This document shows positions 7,461 to 9,231 of a stretch of DNA of 9,231 bases, piece by piece. Position numbers and translations under genes: made by a program. Each line of letters starts with the position of its first letter. The stretch's first letter is position 1. A model generated the notes under the pieces. That model was given only the letters and a program-made list of their open reading frames with translations, had not been told where the DNA came from and ran no database searches. Origin of the DNA: Thermoproteota archaeon (GTDB taxonomy: Archaea; Thermoproteota; Methanomethylicia; Culexarchaeales; Culexmicrobiaceae); assembly GCA_003650625.1 (NCBI GenBank), contig QMQW01000012.1:1-9231 (forward strand), written 5' to 3'.

Positions 7461-7907
7461 CTACCTCCTCGGCTTGCGCGTAACACCTACAGTCTGCCCA
7501 CTTCTACCAGTAGTTCTAGTCTTTTGACCCCTAACCTTCAATCCCAAAGCGTGCCTAACTCCCTTCCAGCACTTAATCTTCTTCATCAAATCGATGTCAG
7601 CCTTAACCCTCAAAACCAGGTCGGACCCTATCAAGTGAACGTCCTTGCCAGTCTCCAAATCCTTCCTCCTATTATACATCCAAGCAGGAATACCCTGAGA
7701 CCTTACATCCTTAATTGCATTTTCAATCCTCTTAATCTCAGCTTCAGATAGAAAGCCGATTCGCACGTCAGGATTAACTCCGACAACCCGAACAATGGCT
7801 TGAGCCAAATTTATACCTATACCCTTAATCTGAGATATAGCGTAAACTACCTTTTTGGAACCATCAACGTCCTGCCCAGCTATACGGACAATGTGCCTAA
7901 ACGCCAA
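7461..7907 (-). CDS. rps13: 30S ribosomal protein S13
   Basis: Head protein of the small subunit that forms bridges to the large subunit and contacts P-site tRNA. The 148-residue product starts with [15 protein letters not shown], then [12 protein letters not shown], the helix-hairpin-helix-like part. [10 protein letters not shown] and [17 protein letters not shown] follow, then GVTRKPRR at the C-terminus. The length fits archaeal rather than bacterial S13. The start is probably TTG at 7907, since AGGTGA (7920-7915) is 7 bases before it but only one base before the alternative TTG at 7913. It is the first gene of the block, with a TATA box about 45 bases upstream. Confidence 0.95.
   Translation of the reverse strand: MAFRHIVRIAGQDVDGSKKVVYAISQIKGIGINLAQAIVRVVGVNPDVRIGFLSEAEIKRIENAIKDVRSQGIPAWMYNRRKDLETGKDVHLIGSDLVLRVKADIDLMKKIKCWKGVRHALGLKVRGQKTRTTGRSGQTVGVTRKPRR
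7463..7468 (-). promoter_or_regulatory. Ribosome binding site of S4
   Basis: GGAGGT on the minus strand forms part of the last two codons and stop of S13 (AGG AGG TAG) and lies 6 bases before ATG at 7456. The end of S13 thus doubles as the S4 initiation signal. Confidence 0.75.
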
Positions 7908-7914
7908 GGCCAAA

Positions 7915-7920
7915 TCACCT
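7915..7920 (-). promoter_or_regulatory. Ribosome binding site of S13
   Basis: AGGTGA on the minus strand. Spacing is 7 bases to TTG at 7907 and only 1 base to TTG at 7913, favouring the shorter protein. Confidence 0.7.
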
Positions 7921-7950
7921 ATCAGCGCTAGTAGGAAAAACGTGAAGCTC

Positions 7951-7958
7951 TATTTAAG
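7951..7958 (-). promoter_or_regulatory. TATA box of the ribosomal protein operon
   Basis: CTTAAATA on the minus strand, preceded by an A-rich BRE-like AAAA. A start about 26 bases downstream falls near 7928, giving a leader of only about 20 bases before S13. The motif is near-symmetrical, so it could also serve the plus strand. Confidence 0.6.
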
Positions 7959-7979
7959 TTTTGTTTAATGAATTGAGTT

Positions 7980-8046
7980 AAAAGGAGCGCTGCTCGATGC
8001 AGGCTTCATCATCAACGTCAGCAAGCCCGCCTGAGCAGCGCCCCAC
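7980..8046 (-). ncRNA. Candidate structured small RNA with kink-loop-like tip (or elaborate terminator)
   Basis: The minus-strand RNA folds into a long hairpin. The outer 12-pair stem is 8044-8033 with 7995-7984, and the inner 7-pair stem is 8029-8023 with 8006-8000, separated by a small internal loop (AGG opposite CAUC plus flanking bases). The tip carries CUGA (8021-8018), a three-base spacer and UGAUGA (8014-8009). That is the D'/C' box arrangement that forms a kink-loop bound by L7Ae in archaeal box C/D RNAs. Both imperfect pairs (7986/8042 and 8001/8028) are G-U wobbles on the minus strand but A-C mismatches on the plus strand, so the minus RNA is the likely functional one. UUUU follows the hairpin at 7983-7980. 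No terminal C and D boxes are seen, so it is not a standard methylation guide. It might instead be a terminator for the permease gene. Confidence 0.5.
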
Positions 8047-8065
8047 ACCTATATTGGAGGAAGTC

Positions 8066-8075
8066 AATTAAATTT
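8066..8075 (-). promoter_or_regulatory. Possible TATA box for the hairpin RNA
   Basis: AAATTTAATT on the minus strand. A start about 26 bases downstream falls at about 8046-8043, the first base of the hairpin. This fits an independently transcribed small RNA, but AT-rich matches are common by chance. Confidence 0.4.
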
Positions 8076-8136
8076 GTAATGCAGAAGCATAAAACGAATA
8101 CCGAAAACCTCCAGCACCCAGCAAGAGCTAGTTAAG

Positions 8137-9231
8137 TCATTCCTGCCTAAGAGCCGCCGCTGGATCCAGCTTAGCAGCCTTTCTCGCCGGATAGATCCCG
8201 GCTAAAACTCCCGACAATAACGCTACCATGAAAGCGGTCAGCATCAATTCAGCCGAAAATACAGGGAGTATTTCCAAGCGCCCCCTAGCAATTGGAGCCC
8301 TAATGAGCTTGAAGAAGTATGGGCCGATAACGTAGGATAATGCAACTCCAGATATAAGTCCAATCAATCCGCCGATCAATCCAATCAAGGTAAATTCCAT
8401 CATGAATAGAAGCATTATAGTATTTTCAGTTGCACCTAAAGCCTTCAATAATCCAATCAACCTTGTTCTCTCAATAACCGAAATATACATTATATATATT
8501 TGCAATTCCAATGCCAGCCACAACCAAAGAAACAGTTGCAATCAACCCTAAAAACGAAGATATTTGACTGGATATATTGGTCATCGTCTCTATCATCTGG
8601 CTCGGAGCAATAACCCTCACCCTCTGGCCGTACAAGTCAGTTACATGCTCAATTACCTGATCCACCAGCGAAACATCTTCAGCAACCAGTATCAAAGCAT
8701 CATAATAATGCCTTTTATTAAACATGGAATCTGCGGCTTCAAGGGAAATCACAACCGAATCATCAATTGAGAAGGGCATAATTGCCCCGTAACTCTCCAG
8801 TATGCCCATGACGACCATCGAGGCAACGTACGGCTTAGCCCTAAGCCTCCTAAACGTTACACTAACTGTTTGACCAACCATTAAAGGCTGAACTTCATCT
8901 TCGCCCTCCTCTTCAATTGGATTAGCAACGTTAACCCCTAGCAGAAGGCTAACATAATCATACTTTCCGGGTAAAGTCCCATCAGCCAACTTCAGCCCGG
9001 GAAAAACCTCTTGCAACGAGTCCGAATCAATCCCCACAACCTGTACACTCATAAACTTGTCAGAAACACTTATCACTGCAGATCCAATTATAAGTGGAAT
9101 AACCTTTCTCACACCAGATATCGACGAAAATGAAGGCAAATCATATGCGGATACTCTATAGCCTCTAACTGGAATTACGAATATCAAATTTAATCCGGTT
9201 TTAGATACTTGATTTACGAAGTACTGATTTA
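8137..9231 (-). pseudogene. FtsX/MacB-type ABC transporter permease, frameshifted at a TA repeat; 5' end beyond the window
   Basis: This is the membrane subunit of a MacB/LolC-like ABC exporter; the substrate is unknown. The frame is open from the window edge at 9231 (NQYFVNQVSKTGLNLIFV...) through a MacB_PCD-like extracellular domain, then ends after SLVVAGIGIANIYN at TGA 8473-8471. The expected continuation MYISVIERTRLIGLLKALG is in another frame and runs to TGA at 8139-8137. It includes two more membrane segments and the C-terminal family motif GIYPARKAAKLDPAAALRQE. The break is at (TA)4T, plus-strand 8491-8499. Removing four bases of the repeat would restore GIGIANIMYISVIERTR, which matches the family. 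No other lesion is visible, so a recent mutation, slippage-controlled switch or assembly error are all possible. The N-terminal membrane segment should lie outside the window. The ATPase partner is not in the window. Confidence 0.8.

Noticed and set aside
7317..7751. Plus-strand open frame of 144 codons
   Set aside because: Antisense to S13 and S4. Composition (Ser, Leu, Pro) is that of a shadow frame, with no supporting ribosome binding site.
7984..8044. tRNA or standard box C/D or H/ACA guide RNA
   Set aside because: No cloverleaf arms. On the minus strand the internal CUGA and UGAUGA exist but outer C and D boxes do not. On the plus strand the ACA after the stem is suggestive, but the internal loop is too small for a pseudouridine pocket and two stem pairs become A-C mismatches.
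8137..8541. Separate small membrane protein starting at 8541
   Set aside because: Its first 16 or so residues are the permease segment read out of frame; the remainder is the C-terminal domain of the upstream permease. It is better read as one frameshifted gene.
1..9231. CRISPR array, insertion sequence or other mobile element
   Set aside because: No direct-repeat series, transposase frame or terminal inverted repeats were seen; the block is conserved chromosomal core.

Overview
The window is archaeal chromosome. Thirteen genes on the minus strand form the conserved archaeal block of ribosomal protein, RNA polymerase and enolase genes: S13, S4, S11, an unrecognised protein, RNA polymerase subunit D, L18e, L13, S9, RNA polymerase subunit N, enolase, S2, a Memo-like protein and mevalonate kinase. 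L18e, RpoD, RpoN, an archaeal-type S2, strong GGAGGTGA-type ribosome binding sites and TATA boxes all point to Archaea. The exact lineage cannot be read from this window. A TACK-type archaeon is my guess, with low confidence.

Layout, read in the direction of transcription (high to low coordinates). Bases 9231-8137 hold the 3' part of an FtsX/MacB-type ABC permease gene whose reading frame is broken at a short TA repeat near 8491-8499. Bases 8136-7914 are non-coding. They hold a TATA box, a long GC-rich hairpin with a kink-loop-like tip and a U-run (a strong candidate for a structured small RNA), and then the TATA box for the ribosomal operon. Bases 7907-6157 encode S13, S4, S11 and the unrecognised Cys-containing protein, nearly gapless. 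A 165-base AT-rich gap (6156-5992) appears to carry a second promoter. Bases 5991-1 encode RpoD through mevalonate kinase with overlaps or very short gaps, so they are probably one transcript. Mevalonate kinase runs off the window edge.

The genes join translation (five small-subunit and two large-subunit proteins), transcription (RpoD carries eight Cys fitting two Fe-S clusters; RpoN has its zinc-type Cys pattern), glycolysis (enolase) and isoprenoid lipid synthesis (mevalonate kinase). Ten of the thirteen genes appear to start at TTG or GTG. In several cases a near-perfect ribosome binding site, lying across the previous stop codon, shows that the true start is a few codons inside the longest frame.

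The points most worth a second look are the hairpin RNA at 7980-8046, the unrecognised protein inserted between S11 and RpoD, the TA-repeat frameshift in the permease, a possible hairpin over the rpoD ribosome binding site, and the lack of rpoK next to rpoN.
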